Positions 1-11,477 of a DNA stretch of 64,000 nt are shown here, one piece after another. Under the pieces are notes generated by a model. That model ran no database searches. It worked only from the letters and a program-made list of their open reading frames with translations, and was not told where the DNA came from. Both the position numbers and the translations under genes were made by a program. The stretch comes from Purpureocillium takamizusanense. Its lineage: Eukaryota; Ascomycota; Sordariomycetes; Hypocreales; Ophiocordycipitaceae. Location of the stretch: contig NC_063076.1 of assembly GCF_022605165.1 (NCBI RefSeq), positions 2,108,001-2,172,000 of the forward strand, read 5' to 3'. Numbering within the stretch: position 1 is the stretch's first letter; every line of letters starts with the position of its first letter.

Positions 1-435
1 ACACGCGCGCCGGCCAATGCCTTGTCCACGTCGTCGAACTGGATCTTCAACTTCATGGTCGTCATGATCACCCCTGTCGCCTTCACCAACATCAAGTACC
101 ACACATACACCATTTTCGCCATCATCAATGCCATTATGGTGCCTTCGGTCTACTTCTTCTTCCCCGAGACGGCGTACCGGTCGCTCGAGGAGATGGACTC
201 GATTTTCCACAAGGTGTCAGGCTGGAAGGGCGCGTTGACGGTGGTTCACCAGGCCGAAATCGAGCCCCGGCGATACGGCAAGAATGGCGAGCTTCTCATC
301 GCGGTCGACGAGATAGTCGAGAAAGGCGCCACGGAGCACCACCAAGGCAGCTCGAGCGACACGGGAAGTGGCGGGGCCAACAACACAATGTTCACCAACA
401 CAGACGAGGAGACGCAGCGCAAGGCGCCGCAGTAA
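1..435 (+). CDS. MFS sugar transporter, C-terminal part (5' end outside window)
   Basis: The reading frame is open from base 1 to a TAA at 433-435, so this is the last 144 codons of a longer gene. The visible residues begin TRAPANALSTSSNW and contain two hydrophobic segments: the FMVVMITPVAF region, and the YTIFAIINAIMVPSVYFFF region, which ends at PETAYRSLEEMD. The PET...SLEEMD signature is what follows the last transmembrane helix in the sugar porter family of the major facilitator superfamily. A hydrophilic cytosolic tail of about 85 residues follows. The family moves hexoses or related sugars across the plasma membrane, usually with a proton; the substrate cannot be read from this fragment. 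No intron is seen in the visible part. Confidence 0.88.
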   Translation, partial: TRAPANALSTSSNWIFNFMVVMITPVAFTNIKYHTYTIFAIINAIMVPSVYFFFPETAYRSLEEMDSIFHKVSGWKGALTVVHQAEIEPRRYGKNGELLIAVDEIVEKGATEHHQGSSSDTGSGGANNTMFTNTDEETQRKAPQ

Positions 436-1631
436 GTCTAGCTGTGCTAAACATTCGTCGGGGTCCCTTTGCACTTGGCTGTCACCTGCCACGGGGTCTA
501 CGTCTCTAGATTAAGAAGAGACGAGGAAAACGATACATGACTTGATCCCTTTGGGAGGCGACGCAACCTGCAAAGACGGACGATCATGATGAGAGTTGGG
601 GCCCATGCGGCGCGTTGACATATATACCCTTTGTTTGAATTCGGGAGAACAGCGGGGGACGTTTTGTTTTTTTTTGGATTCTGGGACCGGCCCCGTGCAT
701 ATCGGCGGGCTTGACACGAGCCGGGTTCACCTATGTGGTGGGAGGATGTGGGGGGTAGACGGTTAGAACATATAGTGTCTCTGGTCTCTTCTCCCAATGA
801 TGCGTTAACCTTGGATGTATGCGTGCATGCACTGGGCTGCGGCGTCGGCCTAGCTCGGTGAGCCACTGCCAGAGGGCAGCCGATGTGGCTGTCTTGGACG
901 TGCATGCGGATGAGCGCCGACGACTGAAGCTGAAACGCTGGTCGTCTGCAGGTTGTTTTAATGGACGCGAGCCGGGGCGGGAGGGGCCGTTTCGATGCTG
1001 TAATGTGTGTACGTACAAAGTACCTACCCTGCCGCCTTGATGAGCTCCATGATCCTGCGAACGATGGAAAGTACGGAGTATCTTATCAGGCAAGGCCTCT
1101 TATTATAGTACCTACCTAGGTACTAAGTTCTAACCTTAGTACTAATAATGGAGGCCTGTTGCTGCTGTTGCTAGCAGCTCCTGTCCTGCTGCCGCCGCCC
1201 CTGCCCCTGCGGCCCTTTGGCCCTGCCCCTGCCCCTCATTCCACGGCGAGCTACCCCGCCAATCCCGTACGTACCTGCCTGCTGCTTCACACCTTCGGCA
1301 ACCTCGCCTCCTCCACGAGACGGAACCTTTCGTTCCCCCCATCCCACTCTGTCCAAATCCGCCTCATTCTCCTCCATCCCGTTTTCTGTTCATCCATCGA
1401 GCATCGCAAGCCGCCGACCTCGCGCGCAACTCGCATCTGCTACGGCGAGCTTGAGCTCTGGCCTCTTTCTAGCGACCTGTCCGCCACTCACCCACCCCGC
1501 CCCTCTTCCTGTCGCGCGTCACCGCTCCGATTGTCCTTCTGTGGCTTGCGACGTGCACCCGCCCGACCGACCGCCTTTGCCTTCCGTCGAAACCGGGCCT
1601 CCTGCGCGACGCAACAAGACGACCAACCAAA
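436..1631. other. Intergenic, transporter 3' side and epimerase 5' side
   Basis: No supported gene. Contains a T-rich run near 664-674, and a cluster of short TAGGTAC/CCTAGG-type words at 1109-1143, one of the recurrent islands described in the findings. The C-rich stretch 1180-1620 is probably promoter and 5' UTR of the next gene. Confidence 0.5.
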
Positions 1632-2769
1632 ATGGTGGACAGACCAAACAAGCCCTCGGCGCTCACCGCGACGCCGGGCCTTCCGCCCCAAGCCCAAGTC
1701 AACATCTCGCACGGTAACTCGCGCGTCACGGCCACGCTGCCCACCGGCGAGAGTGTCGAGGTGTTGCTGTTTGGTGCCACGGTGCTGAGCTGGAAGGACG
1801 CCTCTGGTGACGAGAAGCTGTGGCTCAGCGAGAACACCAAGCTTGACGGCACCAAGGGTGTTCGAGGAGGCATCCCGCTGGTCTTTCCCGTGCGTGCCCG
1901 ATCATTCGGAGAGCCTGGCCCTGCGCAGTTACTTGCGACAGCTTGTTAGGCAAACCGCTAACATGGATTTGTCATTGCATCTAGGCCTTCGGCCCGCCGG
2001 ACCCAGACCACGCACCGACGTCCGAGCTACCCCAGCACGGCTTCGCCCGCACCGCCCGATGGGAGTTTCTCGGCAAGTCCACGAGCGAGGGCTCCTCAAG
2101 CTCCAGCGTCAAGCTCGACTTTGGTCTTTCGCCTGAGAACCTGGACGAAGCCACGCGCACGCTGTGGCCTTATCAATTCGGCCTGCTGTACAGCGTGACG
2201 CTCGATCGTGAGAGCCTCAACACGACGCTTGTCATCAGCAACGACGGCGACGAGCCGTTCGAGATTCAAACTTTGCTCCATACGTACTTTAGGATCAATG
2301 TACGCACATAAAGGCTCTTACAATCTCGCGGAGATCGCAGAGCCCCCCTCCCCCGCCGTGTCGTCCCCGCGCTAACATGTGTCGCAAGGACATTAATTCG
2401 GTCGAGGTCAGCGGCCTCGAGAACTCTCCCTACACAGACAAGGTCGATGGCGCCAAGGCCAAGACAGAAGGCTCCGCAGCCGTCAGGTTCTCGGGCGAGA
2501 CGGACCGCGTGTACACGCCGGCCAAGGGCCCCAAGCACCCCGTTGTCATCTCGGACGGCGGCCGCCCGCGGTTCCGCATAGTCCGCGACAACCTCGACCA
2601 GGTGGTGGTCTGGAACCCATGGACCGAAAAAGCCGCCGGCATGGGCGACTTTACACCCAAGGACGGGTTCCGCAACATGGCTTGCGTCGAGGCCGGCAGC
2701 GTCCAGGGGTGGCAGAAGCTGGACAAGGGCGATGCTTTCGAAGGCGCCCAGACCATCTTCCTCTCCTAG
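1632..2769 (+). CDS. Glucose-6-phosphate 1-epimerase (hexose-6-phosphate mutarotase)
   Basis: Three exons, 1632-1889, 1985-2299 and 2389-2769, give a protein of 317 residues, close to yeast YMR099C (about 297). Intron 1 starts GTGCGT and ends CATCTAG; intron 2 starts GTACGC, has GCTAAC at 2371 and ends CGCAAG. Both are phase 0 and the joined frame is continuous. The aldose-1-epimerase fold is recognisable from LFGATVLSWK, the GGIPLVFP motif at the first splice junction, AFGPPDPDH at the start of exon 2, QHGFAR (catalytic His region) and LHTYFRIN. Family members interconvert the alpha and beta anomers of glucose 6-phosphate in the cytosol. The start is the first ATG with an A-rich context (CCAAAATGG). 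Confidence 0.9.
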
Positions 2770-3199
2770 ATGTAGTGGATCCAGATGACAAAAGAGTGTA
2801 ACAAGTTTCTGTCTCGAGCGCTCGGCCCAATGTGACGCTGGGTGATGTTTGTCGCAAGAGCGCGGAGCCAACAGATCAGTAGTGGAATATTAGACGCTGA
2901 TAAGCATACCACGGCGATTTGAGACGCAAATAAACAAGCCAGAATTGCCGCCAAGGGCTGTGATATTGCCAGTTTCTTTAGGAAGTTGGGCCCATGCTCT
3001 GTGATGTAGCTGCTTTTGTCCTCTTCCACTACATACTCGCCTCGTCTCAAGCGAGCTAAACCTTTTTGTCCCAGGATACGAACATATATATGTATATACA
3101 AAAAAAAAAGGGCGCCATGACCGTCCCAGATTCCCTCAATCCGGGAAGGCCACTGCTAAAGACCATCCTTTATTTTCACCCTCAATTCGCCTTCCTGTC
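2770..3199. other. Convergent intergenic region
   Basis: Lies between the stop of the epimerase gene (+) and the stop of DAHP synthase (-). Holds both 3' ends, including an A-rich run at 3100-3109. No gene seen. Confidence 0.5.
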
Positions 3200-4760
3200 C
3201 TAAGCGGAACCGTGCTTTTGTTCGCGGGAGAAATGGTCTGCGACGAGGAACGCCAGCTCGAGGGCCTGCTTCTCGTTCAGGCGGGGGTCGCAGAAGGACG
3301 TGTAATTGGTCGACAGGTCGTCCTCGTCCAGGCCCTCGCTGCCGCCCAGGCACTCGGTGACGGCATCGCCCGTGAGCTCCAGGTGGACGCCACCGAGGTA
3401 GCTACCTTGCTCCTTATGGATGCGCAGCGACTCCTGCAGCTCGCGGTAGATGTCATTGAAGCGCCGCGTCTTGATGCCCGAGGGCGTGGAGAGGGTGTTG
3501 CCGTGCATGGGGTCGCACTGCCAGACGACACAGCGGCGGTACTCGGAATCCTCCACGGCGCGGATGTGCTGGGGGAGCAGCTCGGCGACCTTGTTTGCGC
3601 CGTAGCGGGTGATGAGGGTGATTTTGCCCGGCTCGCAGCTGGGGTTGAGGGTACGCAGGAGGTCGAGCAAGTCGGAGGTGGGCGTCGTGGGGCCGACCTT
3701 GATGCCGATGGGATTAGCAATGCCACGGAAGAACTCGACATGGGCGTGGTCGAGCTGGCGCGTGCGGTCTCCTATCCAGATGAAGTGGGCCGAAGTGTCA
3801 TAGTACTCCTGTTTAGCATCCGACGAGTCCTCGTCGGCATCGGCTGGCGGCGGCGGAGTCGGAGAGGGCGTTCTGCTGGTAGGCGGCGGGGCGCGACCCT
3901 TGAGGGGCTTCTCGAGCAACCTGGTCAAGGGCTGCTCGTACTCGAGCAAGAGGCCCTCGTGACTGGTGAAGAACTCGACGGTCTCGAGCTCGCCGGGACG
4001 GGCATTGATGACCTGGAGAAAGCGGAGGGTCTGCTGGATGCTGTGGGCGATGGCGGAGTACTTTTCCTTGAGGACAGGGTCCTTGACGTGGCCGAGGCCC
4101 CAGTCGAGGGGCCGGTGAAGGTCAGCGATGCCAGAGGCGATGGCGGCGCGGATGTAGTTGAGGGTGGCTCCGGAGTGATGGTAAGCCCTTTTTGTCTAGG
4201 GTCAGCGGCGGCAGGAAGGGAGAGGGAGAGGGAGGGGGAGGGGGAGGGGGGGCAACTCACTTGAGGAGTCGGTTGGGGTCAATGTCGCGCTCGTCGACGT
4301 GGTAGCCGTTGAGAATGTCGCCGCGGAAGCTGGGAATCTCGCGGCCGTCGACGATCTCAGTCGGGCTGGAGCGCGGCTTGGCGTACTGGCCGGCCATGCG
4401 GCCGATGCGAACGACGCGCTTGTTGGTGCCCCAGATGAGGACGACGCTCATCTGCAGCAGCAGCTTGATCTTGGACTCGATGGCGTCCTGCTGGCAGTAG
4501 TCGAAGAGCTCGGCGCAGTCGCCGCCCTGGAGCAGGAAGGCCTTGCCGTGGGCGACATCGCGCAGGTGGGCCTTGAGGGCGAGGATCTCGTTGGGGTGGA
4601 CGAGGGGCGGCAGGCGAGAGAGCTCTCCGACGGCGCTGGCGAGCTTCTCGTGGTCGGGGTAGGCGGGGGACTGCTTGATGGGCTTGGAGCGCCAGGATGC
4701 GGGGCTCCAGCTCGGTGACGGTGACGCCGACGACGACGATTGCTGCTGTTGCGACGCCAT
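3200..4760 (-). CDS. 3-deoxy-7-phosphoheptulonate (DAHP) synthase, class II (plant type)
   Basis: Two exons on the minus strand, 4760-4261 and 4187-3200, encode 495 residues. The 73 bp intron has a GTGAGT donor and is best joined at an AAAAAG acceptor, restoring NRLLKAYHHSG; the nearby TAG acceptor would break the frame. The enzyme condenses phosphoenolpyruvate with erythrose 4-phosphate, the first step of the shikimate pathway. Class II landmarks seen are LLQGGDCAELF, IGRMAGQYAKPRS, RGDILNGYH, the SAHFIWIGDRTRQLDHAHVEFF block, GIKVGP, LITRYGA, WQCDPMHGNT and GGVHLELTG. A Pro-rich, acidic insert at about residues 261-297 separates the two halves of the barrel. The start is MASQQQQSSSS at 4760: the open frame runs further upstream but only through the TC repeat. 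Confidence 0.93.
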
Positions 4761-4820
4761 GATGTGTGTTTTGGTGTGTATCCTTGCCGTCCGTCTCGAG
4801 GGAGGTAGAGACGGCGGAGA

Positions 4821-4824
<4 letters not shown>

Positions 4825-4914
<90 letters not shown>
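4825..4914. repeat. (GA)45 microsatellite in DAHP synthase 5' region
   Basis: Uninterrupted 90 bp dinucleotide run. On the minus strand it is a (TC)45 pyrimidine tract lying 65-154 bp upstream of the DAHP synthase ATG, so it probably sits in the 5' UTR or core promoter. It causes artificial Ser-Leu or Arg-Glu repeat reading frames. Confidence 0.97.
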
Positions 4915-4918
<4 letters not shown>

Positions 4919-5877
4919 GAGGTGAAGTATGTGCGTGCGAATGCCGGCGGCTCAGCACTCGATTTGGCTGAATGGTAGGGATGGAGGGGGATGAGAATGC
5001 ATGCACCTGCTTCCAAGGTGTGTCGTGGTCGGTGAGTACCCAAAGCTACGGCACCGTAGTTATTGTATGATAATAATGAGAATGAATGAAGTGAGAGAAG
5101 ATGGCCGTGAGTCACGAAACTTTTCTGTGGCTCCTGCCGAGTTCAGCCCAGCGCACCACCAACCAAGTGCCGTGTGCCGGGGGCGACGAAATTGCCGTCG
5201 ACACTCTCCTGCAAGTAATTGGTGATAGCCAAAGACTGCTTTTTGTCTGCCGGCCGGCAGAGCATCGCAGTGAGTGCTCGCTCTTCCACTTTTTCCTTTG
5301 AGCCAAGCAAGGTCAACAACAAATCAAGGACAGGATCTAGGTAGGTAGTTACCCCATTGCCGATTCGCGGGTACATGATGTACTGTATTGTTGGACACGA
5401 GTCCCATCTTATTTATTTATTCATCGCCTCTCGTCGACGGCGACATGGGCCGCCCAGGCTCAGGCTCTACCTAACCCACCCAACCAAGGTGCTGCTGCCG
5501 TGCACAATCACTACGCTTGTCTGTGCTGCAACCATTCGTGGAAGGGGCAATCTGTCTTGGCAGGTTAGCAAGCTACCAAGGTTAGTAGGTACTTACTTGG
5601 TAGGTCTAGTAGACAATGCAATGGGAATTTGAGCGCGATTGCAGTGCAGAGTAGAGCAGCAATAGAAAATACCGTTTGTCCATCCGTCTATCCAGAAAGC
5701 GCGCGCGAGCCCCGCCACGGCAGCCCCGCGCAACAGAGCTGCCATGTCCGCCATTTCTTCCTAATAACTCTCTCTCTCTCCATTCTCCACGCACGACGCA
5801 CGCAGATAGGCACACCTTGCGCTCCCCTCGCCACCCGCGCGCACACACACACGCACGCACGCACTCCTAGCGGCGGC

Positions 5878-5912
<35 letters not shown>

Positions 5913-5914
5913 AC
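4915..5914. promoter_or_regulatory. Divergent promoter region between DAHP synthase and HypK-like gene
   Basis: The two start codons face away from each other across about 1.15 kb (4761-5914). No gene is supported here. Includes a TAGGTAGTTACC-type island near 5338-5351, another at 5580-5600, a CA/CGCA-rich stretch at 5842-5865 and the CAG run just before the HypK ATG. Confidence 0.5.
5880..5910 (+). repeat. (CAG)10 repeat ending 4 nt before the HypK-like start codon
   Basis: About 31 bp of perfect CAG repeat following a short GGC run, in the 5' leader; ATG begins at 5915. Confidence 0.95.
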
Positions 5915-6355
5915 ATGGCCGACAAGCAACCCCCCACCGTCGTCGAGGGCGCCACCACCGGCGACGTCGAGGACGAGCTCCCCTCTGCCACCGCCAAGTC
6001 GGCCGAAGACCGCAAGGCCGCCTCGGCCCTCGCCAGCCTCGACGCCAACAGCAGCAGCAGCGCCAACGACGACGCCTCGGCCAGAAACGTCGACCATGAT
6101 GCCGTCAGCAAGGCCATCAAGAGCCTCAGCGGCGGCGGTGCCAGCGGCGGTTCCTCCCTGAAGAAGTCCTCGACCGCCGGCGCCAGCACCGCCTCCTCGT
6201 CCTCCGCCGTCCCCGCAAGGGCCGTCAAGGTCGATGCCGCCGATGTCGCCCTCGTCGTTGACCAGCTCGAATTGACCAAGCCCAAGGCCACCGAGCTGCT
6301 CAAGGCCCACGATGGGGACGCTGTAAAGGCAATGTCTGCGTTTGTCGCGTCGTAA
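5915..6355 (+). CDS. HypK-like protein (NatA N-acetyltransferase accessory subunit)
   Basis: Single exon, 146 residues. The C-terminal ~45 residues form a UBA-like three-helix domain (VKVDAADVALVVDQLELTKP through ATELLKAHDGDAVKAM). This pattern is characteristic of huntingtin-interacting protein K and the NAC-alpha UBA domain. The protein is far shorter than NAC-alpha and lacks the NAC beta-barrel, which points to HypK. In fungi HypK binds the Naa10/Naa15 N-terminal acetyltransferase on the ribosome and tunes its activity. The N-terminal half is Ser/Ala/Asp-rich and low-complexity, with a likely helical stretch at DHDAVSKAIKSL. The start directly follows a CAG repeat in the leader. The assignment rests on the C-terminal domain only. 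Confidence 0.85.
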   Translation: MADKQPPTVVEGATTGDVEDELPSATAKSAEDRKAASALASLDANSSSSANDDASARNVDHDAVSKAIKSLSGGGASGGSSLKKSSTAGASTASSSSAVPARAVKVDAADVALVVDQLELTKPKATELLKAHDGDAVKAMSAFVAS

Positions 6356-7067
6356 AAAAAAAAGCCCCCCGGCCACGAGAGACTCGCCTTCCCGGATCCG
6401 CCGACCGAGCCTCTGCCGTCAACGTGCTCGCCGACGACTCACTGCAGCAATGCCCCGCATCCCGCCGGCGCTCTTGGCGTGTGGCAAGCGCGTGCGCGCT
6501 CGCGCATGATTCTTGAGGCCCGTCAGGCCTAGCTGAGCGGGAAATGGGAAGAGAAGCAGAGACCAACCGCCACGGACATATATGCCACATTTGCTTTGGT
6601 CATGGGGAGTTGCGGTCATCAGCGGTACGACTGACTGCCAGCCTCCAGCACGGTCCCATCTCGGAGTCCTGCATCTCTTCTCGCACATCAAAATCCAGAC
6701 ACGGTGGCGAAATGTTGGGAGATGTGCCCAACTAGGAGTCCATGATGGAGGAACAAGCAACTATAGAGGGGCTCGCCCGAAAGCACAATCATGCCACTGA
6801 GACTTTGAGTCATGACGATCAACCATGTTCATCTCGCCATCAATTTATGTGCGGAGGGAGAAAGTACTCAAATAGACAAACTCTACAATCCTCAGCCCCA
6901 ACGCCGCGAAGTGCATGAATCCAGCCAGTACCAATACCAATTATCCACACAAACCGTCTTCTGAGTGAGAGCGCGCCCATGGCATGGCAATCCAGTCCCA
7001 GGAAAACCCCTAGAATCAACATAGAGAGCACGAGGGTCCGCCTTCCCACAACCTCATGGTCGCCGAC
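6356..7067. other. Convergent intergenic region
   Basis: Between the HypK stop and the stop of the AT-hook/BRCT gene. No gene seen; a 69-codon minus-strand frame at 6840-7049 has no supporting features and is probably 3' UTR. Confidence 0.45.
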
Positions 7068-10000
7068 CTATTCCCACGTCTTGGAAAGCGGACTGCCAAT
7101 CTTGGGAGCAAACTGCAGGCTCTTGCGCCTGGCGGCCATGAGCCTCTGCAGCACGTTCTCGTCCTTGTCTCTGCTGAGAATCCCCGCGCCCATCTCGCGA
7201 TACGGGTTCGCCTTTGGCGGACACGTGCGCGTCAGATGGGCCTGTCTCGTTGGCGACGGCTCCTCCGCTTCGTCATCGCTGTCGTCGCCCTGCGGCGTCT
7301 CTGGCAGCTCTGCGGCGTACCGGGCGACGGCCTCTGGTGCTGGCGTCTTCGGCACCGGCGTCAACAGGACACACGACCACTCGAGGTCGTCGTCGTCGTC
7401 ATCGTGGTCGCGGTCCTCCTGCCCATCCTGGTCTGACGGGGAGTGCATCCACAAGGAGCTGTCGCGTCGGTTCTTGGGTGTGTTGGGCGGGTGCGACGTC
7501 CTCGACGAACCGCCCACGATGGTGCCGTTGAGGTTTGCCAGCGCCTTTGGCTCCATGCTCTTGCGGCGGCGGGCACCACCGCGAGGAATGTGACTCGTGT
7601 CGATGCAATACGGCGCCTCGTCGAGCCACCTATTCTCGCGCTCACAACTGGTCACGGTGTTAGCAGGGCATGACCGCCTAGAACCGCCTGTGCAATGACT
7701 CACTCGAGAACCCAGCTCACTCCGACGCAGTGCACGATCCCGTTAGACTCGCGGACCTTCTCGAGCGTGCGCTTGCCCCCGTCCTTGTAGACGACGTGCG
7801 TGATTCCAACCCTGGCTGACGAGCAAGACTCGCCGCTGGGGTTCCAGTGCCACGACTTGATGCACCGGGCACCCATCTGGCTCAGAAGCTCGACGAATAT
7901 GCCGCTTGCATCAGCGCCCTCGGTCGTATGTACGTCGACGAAGACGACGGCACCTCGGAGGAGGGCCGGGTCCAGGTCCCGCCGCGGAGTGCGAGCCGGC
8001 GTGCCGATACTCGACCACATGTCCGCCTTGGACGGGCTCGCTGCTGCCACTGAAGTCCGCCGCCTCTCCTTGGTCGGCGAATACGAGATGACGGTCGCGC
8101 TGCGAGGCAGGGCGGCAGGCCGCCTAGAACTAGCGCGTGAGGCGCTCATACTGCGCTGCTTCAGCGGGCTTGGGGTGGAGTTGTCCGCAGGCTTCAGGGG
8201 CACCTTGGTGGTGGTGAAAAAGGCCCTGTGCTGCGGGGGCCGCATGGGAGTGACGGGACCTGCAGGGGCATTGCTCTCAAGGGCCGGGTCGACAGGCACC
8301 TCGTTTTCGTCTCCATACTCTTGACTCGCCTCGGACACGCTGTCGTCGAATGAACCGCCGTTGACGGCTTGCTCAACGCGGTCCGGCTCCAAAACTGACA
8401 AATCGTTCGCCTCCTGAGCGAGAGCGGCGTCTTCCTCCGTGATCATGATGTTGTCCATGCAAAGCTCCTCAGACTCACCGTCATCGAGACTCTTATTCGC
8501 AGTCGTGGGCGGTACTACAGCCTGTGCTTCGCCGACATGAGCCGCCATTTCGTCTTCGAAAAACGTACTCTTGACAGAAGGCTCTGGTTCTCCCGTGACA
8601 CTCGCAGCCGTCTCCTGATGTCCGTCAAGATCCTCGTAGACGTCCGCCGACGCTACGTCCGCGATCTGGTCTGCCTTGATGGGACTGGCCGCGGACCAGG
8701 AGCCGAACTGTTCAGCCAGGGAGGTGAGGCCCATGGTGGACCTGCGGGAGTCCCGGGAACCCTTCGCTGACCTGGACGGCGTGGGGAGATGGTCCTTGAT
8801 CGACACAGTTGTCTCACCCTCCGAGTCCGACTCGAAATTGATGTCGTAGCATGGATCCTGGTCTTTCTGGCGCAACTGATACTTGGCGCTCGTAGCCTTG
8901 TCCGATGCGAGTGGCTCCTGAGCTTCTCCCCTTTCGTCGTCTCCCTCCGGGGTCTGCTGTCCTTCCGCTTCCTCTTCGCGCCGCTGCGGAAGCTCCATTG
9001 AGTCTTCCATGCCTGCGGCGATTTCATCCAAAGCCATGGGGTCGTCAACTCGCTTCGCCGTGAGATGTTCGAAAGCCCATAGCATGTCCTTGTCGCGTGA
9101 CAGGGGCCTGGCGGGCTCAGCCACTTCGGCAACGAAGTCGATTTGATCAACTTCGTCCTCATCGTCGCGGTTGTCGACTTCCTCGTCCAAACTCGGGTCT
9201 GCGTGACGAGGAACCACGGCGGAGAGGCGGCCGGAAAACATCACGTTGGCATGTCCAGCATGGTCGGCTTCGCAGTCGTCGCCTTCCAGCTCTTCGTGAC
9301 ATTCATCTTCGTCTAACAGCTTCTCCGAGGGACGGCGTCTGGTGGCGGGCGTTGGGGTCGCCATGACAATAGGCTGCATCTTTGGCGAATCCAGCAGCGC
9401 GGCATCCTCCTGCGACCGCGTGTCTGTTGGTGGCCTGAAGCCAGGCAGCGCGCGTTTGGCGGGTGACTGAAACATGGTCTTCTTGATGGCTGATTGCGGC
9501 TGATGACCCGTCACCGTGGTCGCAGGTGGCAGAGTGAGGCCCTTTATAGGCGACTGCGGCCTCTTGGCAGCAGAGCGCAGTAGTGATGACTTGAATGAGG
9601 GTGTCTGGCCTGGGTGCCCGGCTCCAAGATTTGTAGATTTCAGCGCAGATCCATGGAGAGTGGCGGTCCCTATCCTCTTGGCGGGGGACTTGAGAGAGTC
9701 CTTGAATGGTGACGAAGGTGGCCGTCGTGGTGGTGATGCGCCCAGAGCCGAGGCGTTGAGCGTCACCGTACTGCCTTGGACTTCCGCATCGGGGCCATCA
9801 CCGGAGGGCTCTGGCCCCTTGATGTGCACAGTAGCCGTGGTGGTTTTTGGCTTCATGGGGCTCTTCGTAAGGTGCCTGACAGGCGTACGCACCTTGTCCG
9901 TGGCAAGCTCATCTTCTGAGCTGTCGTCGTCCCTGGACATGGGCATCTGTGTCACCTTTTTCGGGCTAAGAGGCTTCTTCTGAGAAACATCAGAGGCCGT

Positions 10001-10663
10001 CGTTGCAGCAGCGGCCCGCGTGGTACGGGCAGCGGTAGCTCCTCCTCGGCGCGCGGGCCTGCCGCGCATGCCGCCCGTGGTTGGCTCTCTGGCTTTTGCC
10101 ACCTCGGGCTCCATGTTTTCCTTGTCTGGCTCTTCGAACTTGACCGTCTTCTTCACGGTTGGCTTGGTGGCTGTAGGGGCGCGGACGCGGGTCGTCTTCT
10201 TTGCCGGCTCTGCTGCGGGGGCAGGTGCGGCGTCGCCGCTTTGAGCGGCGGGTGTCTTCCTGGGGCGGCCACGAGGTCTCGGCGCGGTGGCAACAACAGC
10301 GGTAGCAGTGCTGGCCTGATCTCGGTCGGACGTTTCGGTGGATGGCTTCTTGGGTGGCCTTCCGCGCGCTGCCCGGACAGGCGCCGGTGCAGAAGCGTCA
10401 TCCGCAGCGGCATTGGCCTCGGGGCCTTTGCGAGGCCGCCCCCGAACGGCTCGCCGCGTGACAGTCTCGTCATGGTCGGCATCATCGTCATGCTCGTCGG
10501 CCCTCGTCTTGCGCTTGGCAGTGGTGCTTTTCGTGCTCGCTGTTGCGGTCCCTGCCGTCTTTGCTTTGGCGGCGGCTGTGACAATCTTGGTCGTCTTGGC
10601 CGTCGACTCGCAGGCCTTGGCCGCAGCGCGAGCGCGCGTCATTCGCTTGGGCGGCGACTCCAT
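7068..10663 (-). CDS. AT-hook and BRCT-domain nuclear protein (microcephalin-like)
   Basis: Two exons, 10663-7704 and 7647-7068, encode 1179 residues. The intron (GTGAGT...ACCAG) joins WVL-D-CERENRW in frame. Three AT-hook cores, RGRPRK, RGRPPK and RGRPRK, lie at about residues 74-79, 100-105 and 131-136, and a fourth looser one (RGRPAR) near 200. The long middle is acidic and disordered, rich in SP/TP sites (SPKKV, SPAKR, TPARTP), as in cell-cycle-kinase targets. A BRCT domain occupies about 890-995 (RGAVVFVDVHTTEGADAS, GITHVVYKDGG, HCVGVSWVL). The flanking YCIDTSHIPRGGARRRKSME resembles the region after the BRCT of microcephalin. Probable chromatin/DNA-damage or chromosome-condensation role, inferred only. 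The start is the first in-frame ATG (MESPPK). Confidence 0.85.
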
Positions 10664-11477
10664 TGGAATCACAAAATGCGGTTAGTAAGGCGGGCGTGCA
10701 GTGCTGGTGCGATGTTCACATCGTGGTCTGTCGCGCGTGAAGGTTGACGAGCCAAAACGGGGGAGTTGCCCCCTGGTGGTGGATGACCGGGGCGCCTTTG
10801 TTTTGTTGTGGTTGGGCGGCCGCGTCGGAGTGTTGCTGGGCAACCACCTCGACTCCACTCATCAACGTGCCCGCCGTGGACAACACCGCCACTTAGTAGT
10901 TACAGCCCGAGCACCTAAACTCACACAGTCTAGTTACGTCCTGTCCTGGCTTTGGCCTTTTGGCCAGGACCATCGTCGACTTTCGCCGATCGGCAAATCG
11001 CGCGGCGGGGGACTGCGATCGTGGTCTCTTTACTTTTTGAGGTAGAGCCTATGTACTTAGATGCCTCCCTCACCAAGAGAGACGCATTCGTACTCGTCGA
11101 CACCCGACTCAGACTCTGAAGCATCGGCATCGCCGCCCGGTTTCCGGCTTTATAGCTCTAAAGCAAGACACAGGAAATCGTCTCAGCATCCATTCGTTCG
11201 CGACCGAGTCTATCCTAGTCGCTTCACGTAAATCAAAAATGCCATGTACAGCTCGATCATGTACTCGTCCCACAAGCCGCCATTGTATCAAACCGAACCT
11301 AAGTAGAGCTCCCGGGGCCGTGACGGTCCAGGTAGTCAAATATGAAACGAAGAATCGAACAACCATACGTCGTACACTTGGTAGTGACTTTTGGACATCT
11401 TGCGCACAACGGCTACGCGACCAGCCCGAGTCGAGAGAAGGAAAAAAAAAAAAGGGCACCAGGCGCGTGTCACCGCG
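10664..11477. promoter_or_regulatory. Intergenic region upstream of the AT-hook/BRCT gene
   Basis: Promoter side of the gene starting at 10663 and 3' side of the gene ending at 11478. No additional gene; an A-rich run at 11443-11453 lies near the end of the downstream gene. Confidence 0.4.

Noticed and set aside
3212..4264. 350-codon plus-strand frame opposite DAHP synthase
   Set aside because: Antisense shadow of conserved DAHP synthase codons.
4257..5115. Serine-leucine repeat proteins read through 4825-4914
   Set aside because: Artefacts of reading the (GA)n microsatellite; the real DAHP synthase start is downstream at 4760.
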